Below, piece after piece: positions 39,739 through 48,098 of a stretch of DNA of 64,000 nt (positions are counted from its first letter, which is position 1; each line of letters opens with the position of its first letter). The translations under genes were made by a program, and so were the position numbers. Below the pieces are notes generated by a model. It was given only the letters and a program-made list of their open reading frames with translations. It had not been told where the DNA came from and did no database searches. This DNA is from Klebsiella pneumoniae (GTDB taxonomy: Bacteria > Desulfobacterota > Binatia > UBA12015): assembly GCA_945872365.1 (NCBI GenBank), contig CAMBZJ010000016.1:1-64000 (forward strand), read 5' to 3'.

Positions 39739-41490
39739 TCAGGCGCGCAAGGCGACGCGCAGGTCCTGCAGTCCGGAGGCGATCCGACCGTCCTCCACGA
39801 GCCGCTCCCGGATCCGGGAGGCCGTCTCCGGGAGCGCCCCATCCACCAGCGTGTGGGCGAGTTGCCGGCCACGCACCTCGGTCCAGCGGCGGCGGGCTTC
39901 GGACATGATGCCCGAGCCCAGCACGTGTGCGTACTTCTCGAACAGCACCGTCCCCAGGAACCCGCCGCCGACGGCCGCGAGATCGGAGCCGAAGCCGCCG
40001 GTACTGACAATGACCGCCGCCGCGAGGGCGATCGGAACGAGGGTCGCGAGGTCGGCCGCGGCCTGGATGTCGATGTCGAAGCCGCGGTCCTCGATCGCCT
40101 TCTCGACCAGTTGCTCGCAGGCGCGCTGGAACTCGGCGACGTCGGAATCCCGCATCGAGAGCCCATCGAGCGCAGCGGCCTCGGCCGAGGCGCGGCGGCC
40201 GTCGTCGAGGTCTCGGTCGAGCGAGGCCGCCACGTCGGGCGAGGCCCCCTGGCGGGCGGGATGGCGCGCCTCCCGGCCGAGGTCGCGCGCCACCTCTTCC
40301 CAGAACGACGGCCAGGCCTTGCGGAGTTCGTCGCGTTCGATCGTTCCCAGCGTGGCAGCCGGCTGTTCCTGCTTGGGATGCGGCGCGCCACGGAGCACTG
40401 CCGGCACGCTCTCGATGCCGAGCCGGATCCGCCGCAGGGTCGTCCGCCAACTGCGGCTGAGCGGGTTGCTGCGCCGGTCGAGCACCGCGCGGAAAGCGTC
40501 GACGAAGGGCCGGGCCGGCATGGCTGCAGAGGCGATGCGCATCCCGGACTCGACGCCACGGGCCTCGGCCGCCTGCAGGACCGCACCGGCGCGCTGCGAG
40601 TCGCCGGCGAGCGCGCTGCCGGTGTCGCGCAGCGCGTCGTCGAGTCGCGCCATCGCCGCGTCGACGGCCTGCTTCTTCACGAAGGCGATCTCGTCGACGT
40701 CGAACAGCACCTCGCGCAGCGGGCGGCCGCCGTCGATCGCGACCGGCGCGAGCGGCGCCGTCCCCTTCTGGACCTCGAGACTGTGCGGCGCCCAGAAGGA
40801 TGCGATCGGGCTCGTCCCGACGTCGGCTGCGAGCTTCTCGGTATGGGCACGGGCGACGTCCGCGTCGCTGGCCTCGTTGTAGACCAGCATCCACGGACGA
40901 CCGTGCTGCAGCCAGCGCTCGAGGAACGTCACCACCGCCTTGTTCTGGTAGGAGTGCCGCGTGACCACCGCGACGACCAGGTCGGCGACGGTCAACAGGG
41001 ACTCGCTGGCCAGCCGGTTGTCCTCGAGGATGCTGTCGAAGTCGGGCGTGTCGATGAGCATGAGACCGCGCGGCAGGCCCGGCTCCTCCGCGTAGAGCAG
41101 GGTCGCCGGATCGACCGCCCGATCGAGCGGTGCCCCGCTCCCGGCCGCCCCGAGCGGCTCGAGCCGAAATCGGGCCAGCGTCGGCTCGGCGCGCAGCTCC
41201 GCGAGCAGTTCGGGGTGGAGCACCCCCACCAGCCGGCGAGTCGCCCCACCGGTCGGCAGGGACGGGCTCAACAGCCGGCCGGCGAGCGCGTTGAACAGCG
41301 CCGACTTACCGGCGTTGTTCGGTCCGACGATCCCGGCGACCAGGTAAGCGTCACCACCCGCGGAGCGCGGCAGGAGGTCCCGCTGCAGGACGTCGAGGGC
41401 CGCCGCGGCGGACGGCAGCCGGTCGCGCAGCGGCAGAACCGCGTCCCGGGCCGCCCGCAGCAGCTCGGATCGCTCCATCGGAGCCATCAT
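39739..41490 (-). CDS. Dynamin-like GTPase A (membrane-associated)
   Basis: A 583-aa partner of GTPase B. Motifs: G1 VGPNNAGKSALFNALAG (about 54-70), G2 Thr in PTGGATRRLVG, G3 MLIDTPDFDSILEDN and a G4-like MLVYNEASDADV, which departs from N/TKxD and may weaken guanine specificity. A C-terminal hydrophobic hairpin (IQAAADLATLVPIALAAAVI to GGFLGTVLFEKYAHVLG) precedes a helical end. Three possible ATGs cluster at 41490, 41487 and 41478; no good ribosome-binding site marks one, and I chose the first. It heads the minus-strand unit GTPase A, GTPase B, SGNH, cupin. Paired dynamin-like GTPases in bacteria remodel or protect membranes. Confidence 0.82.
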   Translation of the reverse strand: MMAPMERSELLRAARDAVLPLRDRLPSAAAALDVLQRDLLPRSAGGDAYLVAGIVGPNNAGKSALFNALAGRLLSPSLPTGGATRRLVGVLHPELLAELRAEPTLARFRLEPLGAAGSGAPLDRAVDPATLLYAEEPGLPRGLMLIDTPDFDSILEDNRLASESLLTVADLVVAVVTRHSYQNKAVVTFLERWLQHGRPWMLVYNEASDADVARAHTEKLAADVGTSPIASFWAPHSLEVQKGTAPLAPVAIDGGRPLREVLFDVDEIAFVKKQAVDAAMARLDDALRDTGSALAGDSQRAGAVLQAAEARGVESGMRIASAAMPARPFVDAFRAVLDRRSNPLSRSWRTTLRRIRLGIESVPAVLRGAPHPKQEQPAATLGTIERDELRKAWPSFWEEVARDLGREARHPARQGASPDVAASLDRDLDDGRRASAEAAALDGLSMRDSDVAEFQRACEQLVEKAIEDRGFDIDIQAAADLATLVPIALAAAVIVSTGGFGSDLAAVGGGFLGTVLFEKYAHVLGSGIMSEARRRWTEVRGRQLAHTLVDGALPETASRIRERLVEDGRIASGLQDLRVALRA

Positions 41491-41808
41491 CGGCGCGCAG
41501 GAAACCACAGCCCCGCCAGCTGCACAACGCATCCGGTCACGGGACGGAAGAACGAACGCGTGCGCGCTCCGAAACGGAGTCGACGGCGCTCGCTCGCATC
41601 ACCCGGAAGGCGCGACGACGCTTACCGATGCAGCATTGGCCGCCCCCGCTCGGCGCACCACAAAGACGTTCACGACAATTTCGTGGGGAAAGCGCATGAT
41701 TTCGCTTCCATAATATTCCATTCGTGGTAAAACGGCATTAGTGAATGCCGGGGCCTTCGACGTGCGCGAAGGGTGCACGTACTCCCGGCGGCAAGGAGGA
41801 GGGGATTG
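41491..41808. other. Intergenic region upstream of the basic repeat protein, 318 nt
   Basis: Divergent region between GTPase A (-) and the basic protein (+). Around 41668-41745 the sequence is unusually AT-rich for this genome (CATGATTTCGCTTCCATAATATTCCATTCGTGG), the likely promoter patch for the basic protein, with TAATAT or CATTAG as possible -10 elements. A short inverted pair CACGA-N5-TCGTG lies just before it. I found no convincing -35 and no coding sequence. Confidence 0.45.
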
Positions 41809-42480
41809 ATGGCTGTGAGGAAGACGGCTGCCCGCAGGCGGGTGGTCAAGAGGGTGGTGGGGGCAGTTCCGGAAGTCACCGTGGCGAAGGTTCGCCGACC
41901 GGCGGGTCGTCGCCGGGTCGTGGCGGTGGCGAAGTTGGTCGCAAAGCGTGCGGTGCGCCGTACGGCGACGCGCAAGGCGGTCGCCCGCAAGATCGCGGTG
42001 AAGGCCGTGCGCGTGGCCGCGGTGAAGCGCGTCGTGCGCAAGGCGGTGGCGAAGCGTGTCGTGCGCAAGGCCGTCGTTCAGCGCGTCGTCCGCAAGGCAG
42101 CGACCCGCCGTGTGGTCCGCAAGGCGGTCGCCCGGCGCGTCGTGCGCCGCGCGGTCAAGCGCGCGGTCGTCCGCTCGGCGGTCAAGCGGACCGTCGTGCG
42201 GCGCGTGGTGCGCAAGGCGGTACGTCGCGCGGTCGTCCGCAAGGTCGTTCGTCGCGCGGTTGTCCGTCGCGCGGTGCGCCGTGCGGTCGTTCGTGGCGCG
42301 GTCAAGCGCGCCGTCGTCCGCCGCGTGGTGAAGCGCGCGGTCGTGCGCCGCGCGGTCAAACGCGCCGTCATCGGCGCGGTGGTGAAGCGCGCGGTCGCCC
42401 GCAGGGTCGTCCGCCGCAGGGCGCCGCTCCTGCAGAATCTCGGCGGTCTCGACTTCGGGCGGCCTCTCGGCCAGTTCTGA
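41809..42480 (+). CDS. Extremely basic Val/Arg/Ala repeat protein
   Basis: A 223-aa protein composed almost wholly of Val, Arg, Ala and Lys, with only one Glu and one Asp. Residues about 45-205 are degenerate repeats such as VVRKAVAKRVVRKAV and KRAVVRRAVKRAVVRR, with hydrophobic pairs and basic pairs alternating every 3-4 residues. The N terminus (MAVRKTAARRRVVKRVVG) resembles H1-like bacterial histones, but those are Lys/Ala/Pro-rich, not Val/Arg-rich. The C terminus is a distinct non-basic tag, LLQNLGGLDFGRPLGQF. AAGGAGGAGGGG precedes the ATG. A DNA- or RNA-condensing role is plausible; membrane binding is the alternative because each repeat would form an amphipathic helix. Several other frames stay open only because of the repeat. 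Confidence 0.75.
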   Translation: MAVRKTAARRRVVKRVVGAVPEVTVAKVRRPAGRRRVVAVAKLVAKRAVRRTATRKAVARKIAVKAVRVAAVKRVVRKAVAKRVVRKAVVQRVVRKAATRRVVRKAVARRVVRRAVKRAVVRSAVKRTVVRRVVRKAVRRAVVRKVVRRAVVRRAVRRAVVRGAVKRAVVRRVVKRAVVRRAVKRAVIGAVVKRAVARRVVRRRAPLLQNLGGLDFGRPLGQF

Positions 42481-42489
42481 TTCGGATCC

Positions 42490-42528
42490 GCGAAGCGCCC
42501 CGTCGACGGATTCGACGGGGCGCTTCGC
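42490..42528. terminator. Bidirectional hairpin between basic protein and thiolase
   Basis: Perfect 17-bp stem GCGAAGCGCCCCGTCGA/TCGACGGGGCGCTTCGC with a 5-nt loop, 9 nt after the stop of the basic protein and 21 nt beyond the thiolase stop on the other strand. No U-tract. Confidence 0.65.
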
Positions 42529-42549
42529 CACTTCGCTCGGTGCGGCGGT

Positions 42550-43713
42550 TCAGAGCCTCTCGATGATGGTTCCGGTGCCAAGCCCCCCGCCGCAGCACAT
42601 CGCGATCAGCCCGTAGCGACCGCCGGTCCGCTCCAGTTCGTGGAGCGCGGTCGTCAGCAGGCGGGCCCCGGTGCTCCCGGTCGGATGCCCGAGGGCGATC
42701 GCGCCGCCGTTGGGATTCACCCGCTCCGGGTTCGGGCGGAGATCCTTCTCCCAGGCGAGGACGACCGAGGCGAAGGCTTCGTTCACCTCGAAGGTGTCGA
42801 TCTGGTCGATCGAGAGCCCCGCCTGCGCGAGAACCTTCCGGCTGGCCGGGATCGGCCCCTTGAGCATCGTCACCGGGTCCACCCCGACGAGCGTCGTCGC
42901 TACGATGCGCGCACGCGGGCGTAGCCCGAGTGCCTTCGCCCGCTCCGGGGAAGCGAGCAGCACGGCCGAGGCGCCGTCGGAGACCTGGGAGGAGGTGCCC
43001 GCGGTGTGGATCCCGTCGGGGACGATCGGGGCGAGGGTGGCGAGTTTCTCGAGCGAGGTCTCGCGCAGCCCTTCGTCCCGCGCGACCGCGCGGCTCTCGC
43101 CGGTCGGCTTGCCTTCCGCGTCGAGCACGGGGGCCGCGACCGGCACGATCTCGCGGTCGAAGCGTTGCTCGTCCCAGGCGCGACGGGCGGACTGCTGGCT
43201 GCGCAACCCGAAGCGATCGGTGTCCTCGCGGCCGATGCCGTATTCCTTCGCGATCATCTCCGCGCCCTGGAACTGCGAGGTCGGCTCGAAGTGCGCGAGA
43301 TAGCCCGGCGAGAGCGGCGATCCAACCTTCATGTTCGTGCCGAGCGGCACCCGGGTCATCATCTCGATGCCGCAGGCCAGCACCACGTCCTCGATGCCCG
43401 CGCCGATCATCCCCGCCGCGAGCGAGGTCGCCTGTTGCGACGAGCCGCATTGGCTGTCGACCGTGGTCGCCGCGACCTGCATCGGGAAGCCCTGCCCCAA
43501 CCAGGCGACGCGCGCCAGATTGAAGGACTGCTCGCCGACCTGCGAGACGCAGCCGCCGATCACCTGCCCGACCGCACCGGGGTTGATTCCCGACCGCTCG
43601 AGGGCCGCGCGCTGCACGGCCCCGAGGAGGTCCGCGGGATGAAGCCCGGCCAGGCCGCCCTTGCGGCGTCCGATCGGACTGCGAACGGCCTCGACGATGA
43701 ACACTTCGCGCAT
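42550..43713 (-). CDS. Acetyl-CoA acyltransferase (thiolase)
   Basis: A 387-aa thiolase. Acyl-accepting Cys89 lies in TTVDSQCGSSQQATS, His in ALGHPTGSTGARL and the second catalytic Cys in AMCCGGGLGTGTIIE. EVNEAFASVVLAW is the fourth conserved block. Sequence flavour (VDSQCGSSQQ in place of VNRxCxSGxQ) is that of degradative thiolases of fatty-acid or steroid side-chain catabolism, as in high-GC actinobacteria, rather than the biosynthetic class; this is from memory. GGGAGGAGTC precedes the ATG at 43713; the ORF-track start at 44157 overlaps the acyl-CoA dehydrogenase. Divergent from that gene. Confidence 0.93.
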   Translation of the reverse strand: MREVFIVEAVRSPIGRRKGGLAGLHPADLLGAVQRAALERSGINPGAVGQVIGGCVSQVGEQSFNLARVAWLGQGFPMQVAATTVDSQCGSSQQATSLAAGMIGAGIEDVVLACGIEMMTRVPLGTNMKVGSPLSPGYLAHFEPTSQFQGAEMIAKEYGIGREDTDRFGLRSQQSARRAWDEQRFDREIVPVAAPVLDAEGKPTGESRAVARDEGLRETSLEKLATLAPIVPDGIHTAGTSSQVSDGASAVLLASPERAKALGLRPRARIVATTLVGVDPVTMLKGPIPASRKVLAQAGLSIDQIDTFEVNEAFASVVLAWEKDLRPNPERVNPNGGAIALGHPTGSTGARLLTTALHELERTGGRYGLIAMCCGGGLGTGTIIERL

Positions 43714-43861
43714 GATCGACTCCTCCCGCGCCGCCCGGCGGCGGGCTGATTGCGAAAGACCTCCCGCTAGCGGACCGGCCGCGGACACGCGAGCGGCGCG
43801 AGCCGCGCCAGGGATGCCCGACGACTCGCCACGACGGGAGGGCTGCGCTAGTCCTGCCGGC

Positions 43862-45040
43862 ATGGAGATCACCCTGAACGACGAGGACCGGGCGTTCCGC
43901 GACGAAGTGCGGGACTTCCTCGGGCGCGAGATCCCGCGGGATTGGCCCCACCCACCGGGCACCGGCTCCTTCGAAGTGACCGACGCCGAGTTTCCGCGCC
44001 TGCGCACGTGGCAGAAGAAGCTCTTCGACGCGCGCCTGATCGGCATCACCTGGCCGCGGGAGTACGGCGGCCGCGATGCCTCGCCCCACCATGACGCGCT
44101 CCTGCAGGACGAGATGGTGCGCGCCGGCGCCCCGCCGACGATCAACCTCCTCGGCATCAGCCTCTGCGGCCCGGCCCTGCTCCACTACGGCAGTCCGGCG
44201 CAGAAGGAGCGCTACCTGGCCAGGATGCTCTCCGGCGAGGAGGTTTGGTGCCAGGGATACTCGGAGCCCGGATCGGGGTCCGACCTCGCGAGCCTGCGCA
44301 CGAGCGCCGTGCTGCGCGGCGACGACTACGTGGTGAACGGGCAGAAGGTCTGGACCACCGACGGCAAGGTCGCCGACTGGATGTTCTGCCTCGTGCGCAC
44401 CGAGCCCGAAGCCCCCAAGCACAAGGGCATCGGATTCCTGCTCATCGACATGCGCACGCCCGGCGTCGACGTCCGGCCGCTGCGCCAGATCACCGGCGGA
44501 ACCGAGTTCTGCGAGGTCTTCTTCAACGACGTCGTCGTCCCGCGCTCGAACATGGTGGGCCACCCGACGCAGGGCTGGCTCATCGCCAACACCGTGCTCG
44601 GCTACGAGCGCGGGACCGGGGCGCTCGCGGCTGCGTCGGCCTTCGACGCCGACTTCGGCCGGTTGGCCGGCAGCCTGCGCGACGGCGGACGTGCCGCCGA
44701 CCCGCGCGTCCGCCAGCAGGCGGCGCAGCTCCGGATCGACCTGACGATCCTGCGGCTGCTCGGCCTGCGCGTGCTCACCGGGCTGCGCGAGGGCAAGGCG
44801 CCGGGTTCCGAGGCGAGCATGATCAAGCTCTTCAAGTCGGAGCTGGAACAGCGGCTCTACGGTCTCGCGGTCGACCTCCAGGGCCCCCGCGGCGCGGTCT
44901 GGGCCGGCGAGCACGCGGTCGATAACGGGCACTGGCACTGGCGCATGCTCTGGTCGCGGGCCGGCACCATCTATGCCGGGACGAGCGAGGTACAGCGCAA
45001 CATCATCGCCCAGCGGGTCCTGGGCCTGCCGCGGGGTTGA
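43862..45040 (+). CDS. Acyl-CoA dehydrogenase
   Basis: A 392-aa FAD enzyme introducing a 2,3-double bond in acyl-CoA. The family blocks are intact: EVWCQGYSEPGSGSDLASLR, YVVNGQKVWTTDGKVADWMF, TGGTEFCEVFFNDVVVPRSN and the C-terminal TIYAGTSEVQRNIIAQRVLG. ANTVLGYERGTGALAAAS lies at the helix that holds the active-site base in several subfamilies. Chain-length and substrate specificity are not evident; relatives act on branched, aromatic or steroid acyl-CoA. The ATG lacks an obvious ribosome-binding site. It is divergent from the thiolase and 32 nt ahead of bacterioferritin. Confidence 0.94.
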   Translation: MEITLNDEDRAFRDEVRDFLGREIPRDWPHPPGTGSFEVTDAEFPRLRTWQKKLFDARLIGITWPREYGGRDASPHHDALLQDEMVRAGAPPTINLLGISLCGPALLHYGSPAQKERYLARMLSGEEVWCQGYSEPGSGSDLASLRTSAVLRGDDYVVNGQKVWTTDGKVADWMFCLVRTEPEAPKHKGIGFLLIDMRTPGVDVRPLRQITGGTEFCEVFFNDVVVPRSNMVGHPTQGWLIANTVLGYERGTGALAAASAFDADFGRLAGSLRDGGRAADPRVRQQAAQLRIDLTILRLLGLRVLTGLREGKAPGSEASMIKLFKSELEQRLYGLAVDLQGPRGAVWAGEHAVDNGHWHWRMLWSRAGTIYAGTSEVQRNIIAQRVLGLPRG

Positions 45041-45072
45041 GCCGGCCGGCCGGCTCCGAGGAGACACGAATC

Positions 45073-45543
45073 ATGAAGGGAAACCCGAAGATCATCGAGA
45101 TGCTCAACCGCATCCTCACCGGCGAATTGACCGGCGTAAACCAGTACTTCATCCACTCCCGTATGTGCCGGAACTGGGGCTACCAGCGCCTCGCCAAGCA
45201 CTCCTGGGAGGAGTCGATCGGCGAGATGAAGCACGCCGACGAGTTGATCGAGCGCATCCTCTTCCTCGAAGGCGTTCCGAACATGCAGCGCTACAACAAG
45301 ATCCGTGTCGGTGAGACCGTCCCCGAGCAACTCTCGCTCGACCGCGATCTGGAGGTCGAGGCGGTAGCGCTGCTGAACGAAGCCGTCGAACTGGCGGTCG
45401 CGGTACACGACAACGGCTCGCGAGACCTGGTCGAGAAGATCCTGCGCTCCGAAGAGGAGCACCTCGACTGGCTCGAGTCGCAGCTGGAACTCATCCGCCA
45501 GATCGGCGAGCAGAACTACCTCGCCCAGCAGATCCGGGAGTGA
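45073..45543 (+). CDS. bfr: Bacterioferritin
   Basis: A 156-aa iron-storage protein of a 24-mer cage. The N terminus MKGNPKIIEMLNRILTGELT is canonical, the haem ligand Met52 is present (SIGEMKHADELIERI), and the ferroxidase residues fall in GELTGVNQYF, EMKHAD and RSEEEHLDWLE. QNYLAQQIRE is the usual C terminus. GAGGAGA lies about 8 nt before the ATG. It follows the acyl-CoA dehydrogenase closely but has its own ribosome-binding site and a hairpin after the stop. No bacterioferritin-associated ferredoxin is next to it. Confidence 0.97.
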   Translation: MKGNPKIIEMLNRILTGELTGVNQYFIHSRMCRNWGYQRLAKHSWEESIGEMKHADELIERILFLEGVPNMQRYNKIRVGETVPEQLSLDRDLEVEAVALLNEAVELAVAVHDNGSRDLVEKILRSEEEHLDWLESQLELIRQIGEQNYLAQQIRE

Positions 45544-45547
45544 GCTC

Positions 45548-45581
45548 GCGGGGCGGGTCCGGCCATCGGACCCCGCCCCGC
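45548..45581 (+). terminator. Hairpin downstream of bfr
   Basis: Stem GCGGGGCGGGTCCG with CGGACCCCGCCCCGC (one bulged base, 5-nt loop), followed by CCCTTTC on the plus strand. It lies 4 nt after the bfr stop and just beyond the phosphomannomutase stop on the other strand. Confidence 0.65.
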
Positions 45582-45586
45582 CCCTT

Positions 45587-46972
45587 TCAAGCCGGGTGCT
45601 CGACCTCCGCGCGGACCTCGTGGACGACCTTCTCCACGGCCGCACGGTGCGCGTCGCGCAAGGCCTCGCTCGACGCCTCGAAGCGCAGGACGAGCGCGGG
45701 CTGGGTGTTCGAGGCCCGCACCAGGCCCCAACCGTCGGCGAACTTGACCCGCACGCCGTCGACGTCGGAAAGCTCGTGGTCCTTTGCGAGCCGGTCGCGC
45801 ACCCTGCGCACGACCTCGAACTTGAACTCGTCGGGGCAATCCACCCGCAACTCCGGAGTATTGTGGGCGGTCGGGAGTCCTTCGAGCAGGTCCGCGACCC
45901 CGCCGGTGGTCCGGGACAGGATCTCGAGCAGCCGGCAGGTGGCGTAGATCGCGTCGTCGTAGCCGAGGAAGCGGTCCGCGAAGAACATGTGGCCGCTCAT
46001 CTCGCCACCGACCTCGGCACCGGTTTCCTTCATCTTCGCCTTGATGAGCGAGTGGCCGGCCTTCCACATGAGCGGCCGGCCGCCGTGGGCGGCGATGTCG
46101 TCGAAGAGCCGCTGCGAGCACTTCACCTCGCTGATGACGACCGCCCCCGGCTTCCGCGACAGGATCTCGCGCGCGAAGATCACCAGGAGTTCGTCGCCCC
46201 AGAGAATGCGGCCCCCGGGCGCGACCACGCCAACCCGGTCGCCGTCGCCGTCGTAGGCGATGCCGACGTCGGCGCGCTCCGACTCGACCATGCGCATCAG
46301 GTCCGCCAGATTCTCCGGAACGGTGGGATCCGGATGGTGATTCGGGAAGCGGCCGTCGGCGTCGCAGAATAGCTCGACCACCTCGCAGCCCAGGGCGCGC
46401 AGGATCGACGGTGCCACCGGGCCGCTCGCCCCGTTGCCGGCGTCGACGACGACCTTCAAGTGCCGCGGGAGCAGGCCGAACTGCCCGGTCACGTAGCTGG
46501 CGTATTCCGGCAGAATCGCGTGGTGGCGGGTCGTGCCGCGGCCGGTCGCAAAGGCGCCGCGTTCGACCTCGTCGCGCAGGCGCGTGATCGACTCGCCGTA
46601 GATCGAGTCGCGGCCGATGCACACCTTGAAGCCGTTGTACTCCGAGGCGTTGTGGCTCGCGGTCACCTGGATGCCCCCGTGGACCGGCAGGCGGAAGAGC
46701 GCGAAGTAGAGGATCGGCGTCGGCACCATGCCGATGTCGATCACGTCCACGCCACTCTCGTTCGCGCCCGCGGCGACCGCCTCCGCGTAGGGATCCGACG
46801 TGGCGCGGCAGTCGCGTCCGACGGCAAGCGCCGGTCTCTCCAAGTCGGGGTGGGCCTCGCGCAGGCGGGTCGCGACCGCGCGGCCGAGAGTGCGGGCGAA
46901 CCCGGCGTCCATGTCCTGCTCGGCGATGCCTCGCAAATCGTACTCGCGGAAGATCGCAGGGTTCATCTTCAT
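45587..46972 (-). CDS. Phosphomannomutase/phosphoglucomutase
   Basis: A 461-aa alpha-D-phosphohexomutase interconverting the 1- and 6-phosphates of mannose or glucose, feeding GDP-mannose or UDP-glucose for surface polysaccharides. The four domains are present: phosphoserine loop TASHNASEYNGFK, metal loop YDGDGDRVGVV, sugar-binding GGEMSGHMFF and phosphate-binding RASNTQPALVLRFE. NPAIFREYDLRGIAEQD is the AlgC/ManB N terminus. The ATG at 46972 overlaps the pdxA stop as ATGA (a second ATG follows two codons later). Last gene of the surA-pdxA-mutase unit. Which sugar it prefers is not predictable. Confidence 0.94.
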   Translation of the reverse strand: MKMNPAIFREYDLRGIAEQDMDAGFARTLGRAVATRLREAHPDLERPALAVGRDCRATSDPYAEAVAAGANESGVDVIDIGMVPTPILYFALFRLPVHGGIQVTASHNASEYNGFKVCIGRDSIYGESITRLRDEVERGAFATGRGTTRHHAILPEYASYVTGQFGLLPRHLKVVVDAGNGASGPVAPSILRALGCEVVELFCDADGRFPNHHPDPTVPENLADLMRMVESERADVGIAYDGDGDRVGVVAPGGRILWGDELLVIFAREILSRKPGAVVISEVKCSQRLFDDIAAHGGRPLMWKAGHSLIKAKMKETGAEVGGEMSGHMFFADRFLGYDDAIYATCRLLEILSRTTGGVADLLEGLPTAHNTPELRVDCPDEFKFEVVRRVRDRLAKDHELSDVDGVRVKFADGWGLVRASNTQPALVLRFEASSEALRDAHRAAVEKVVHEVRAEVEHPA

Positions 46973-48072
46973 CGGTGGACTCCTCGTTGGGCGCGCCGGG
47001 TCGCGGGGATGTCCGCCCGGGCCGTGCGCCGGGCGCTGCGTCCGGCGAGGTCGACTGCCAGCGCGAGCGCCGATTCCATGCTGCGCGGGTCCGCCGCCCG
47101 CCGGCCCGCGAGGTCGAAGGCCGTGCCGTGGTCCGGAGAGGTCCGCACGAAGGGCAGGCCTAGCGTCACGTTCACGGCGTGGTGTACGTCCGCCTGCTTG
47201 ATCGGGATCAGTCCCTGGTCGTGGTACATCGCAACCACCGCGTCGCAGGCCGGGCCCATCGCCGAGAAGAGTGCGTCGGCCGGGACCGGGCCGAAGGCGT
47301 CGATCCCGGCCCGTCGGGCCCGGGCGATCGCCGGGGCGATGATGCGCGCCTCCTCGTCACCGTAGACGCCGCCGTCGCCGGCATGGGGGTTGAGCGCCGC
47401 GACCGCGATGCGCGGCCGGCCGATCGACCACCAGGCGGAGAGGTGGGCCGCCGTCACGCGGATCGTCTCGAGGATCCCCGCGGTGCGCAAGGCGCCGGGA
47501 ACGTCGCGCAGGGCGAGGTGCGTCGTCGCGAGAACCACCCGGAACCCGTCGAGCGCCATCATGAGACGCACGCCGCGGGAACGCGTCAGCGCGGCGAGGA
47601 TCTCGGTGTGCCCGGTGCTGGCCACGCCCGCCCGGTCGAACCATTCCTTGCTGATCGGCGCCGTGCAGATCGCCTCCACGACGCCGCTGCGGGCGAGCGC
47701 GGTCGCGGTGCGGATCGACTCGTAGGCGGAACGCGCGGCGGCCTCGCAGGGACGGCCGGGGCGGCGCTCGGAGGCCGCCAGCGGGCCGAGCGGCGCCGCC
47801 AGACCCGGGGCGACGACCCGGAGTTCGCCACATACCGGTTCCGAGAGTGCCGCCGCCGCCTCCGCGGCCGAGCAGGCGCGCAGGCGGACGCTTGCGCCCA
47901 ACCGCTCCGCCGCGACCTGCGCCGCACCGAGGTCGCCGACCAGCAGGAGGTTCGCCGCCGCTCCACGTTCGGACCGACGGAGCCCCCCGAGTGCCGCCGC
48001 CACCGCGACCTCGGGCCCGATGCCGCAGGGATCGCCGAGCGTGATCGCGACGGGGATGGAACGGGCACGCAT
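46969..48072 (-). CDS. pdxA: 4-hydroxythreonine-4-phosphate dehydrogenase
   Basis: A 367-aa enzyme oxidising 4-phosphohydroxy-L-threonine in pyridoxal phosphate synthesis. Family blocks: PVAITLGDPCGIGPEVAVAA, CTAPISKEWFDRAGVASTGH (with metal His in TGHTEI), ALNPHAGDGGVYGDEEARII and AMYHDQGLIPIKQADVHHAV, then PFVRTSPDHGTAFDLAG. The tail after about residue 345 (RSARRTARADIPATRRAQRG) is basic and non-conserved. The start at 48072 is 26 nt after the surA-like gene; the surA-pdxA order is conserved in many proteobacteria, including E. coli. The ORF-track extension to 49170 shadows the surA-like gene. Confidence 0.95.
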   Translation of the reverse strand: MRARSIPVAITLGDPCGIGPEVAVAAALGGLRRSERGAAANLLLVGDLGAAQVAAERLGASVRLRACSAAEAAAALSEPVCGELRVVAPGLAAPLGPLAASERRPGRPCEAAARSAYESIRTATALARSGVVEAICTAPISKEWFDRAGVASTGHTEILAALTRSRGVRLMMALDGFRVVLATTHLALRDVPGALRTAGILETIRVTAAHLSAWWSIGRPRIAVAALNPHAGDGGVYGDEEARIIAPAIARARRAGIDAFGPVPADALFSAMGPACDAVVAMYHDQGLIPIKQADVHHAVNVTLGLPFVRTSPDHGTAFDLAGRRAADPRSMESALALAVDLAGRSARRTARADIPATRRAQRGVHR

Positions 48073-48098
48073 GGAATGTCGGCGCCGAAGCGAAGCGG

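Noticed and set aside
37801-41730. 1309-aa plus-strand ORF opposite the GTPase pair
   Set aside because: Shadow of the two GTPase genes; no signal, motif or ribosome-binding site.
41955-42420. Possible CRISPR or satellite array
   Set aside because: Units are short, degenerate, unspaced and in frame; the tract is a coding repeat with a good start and stop.
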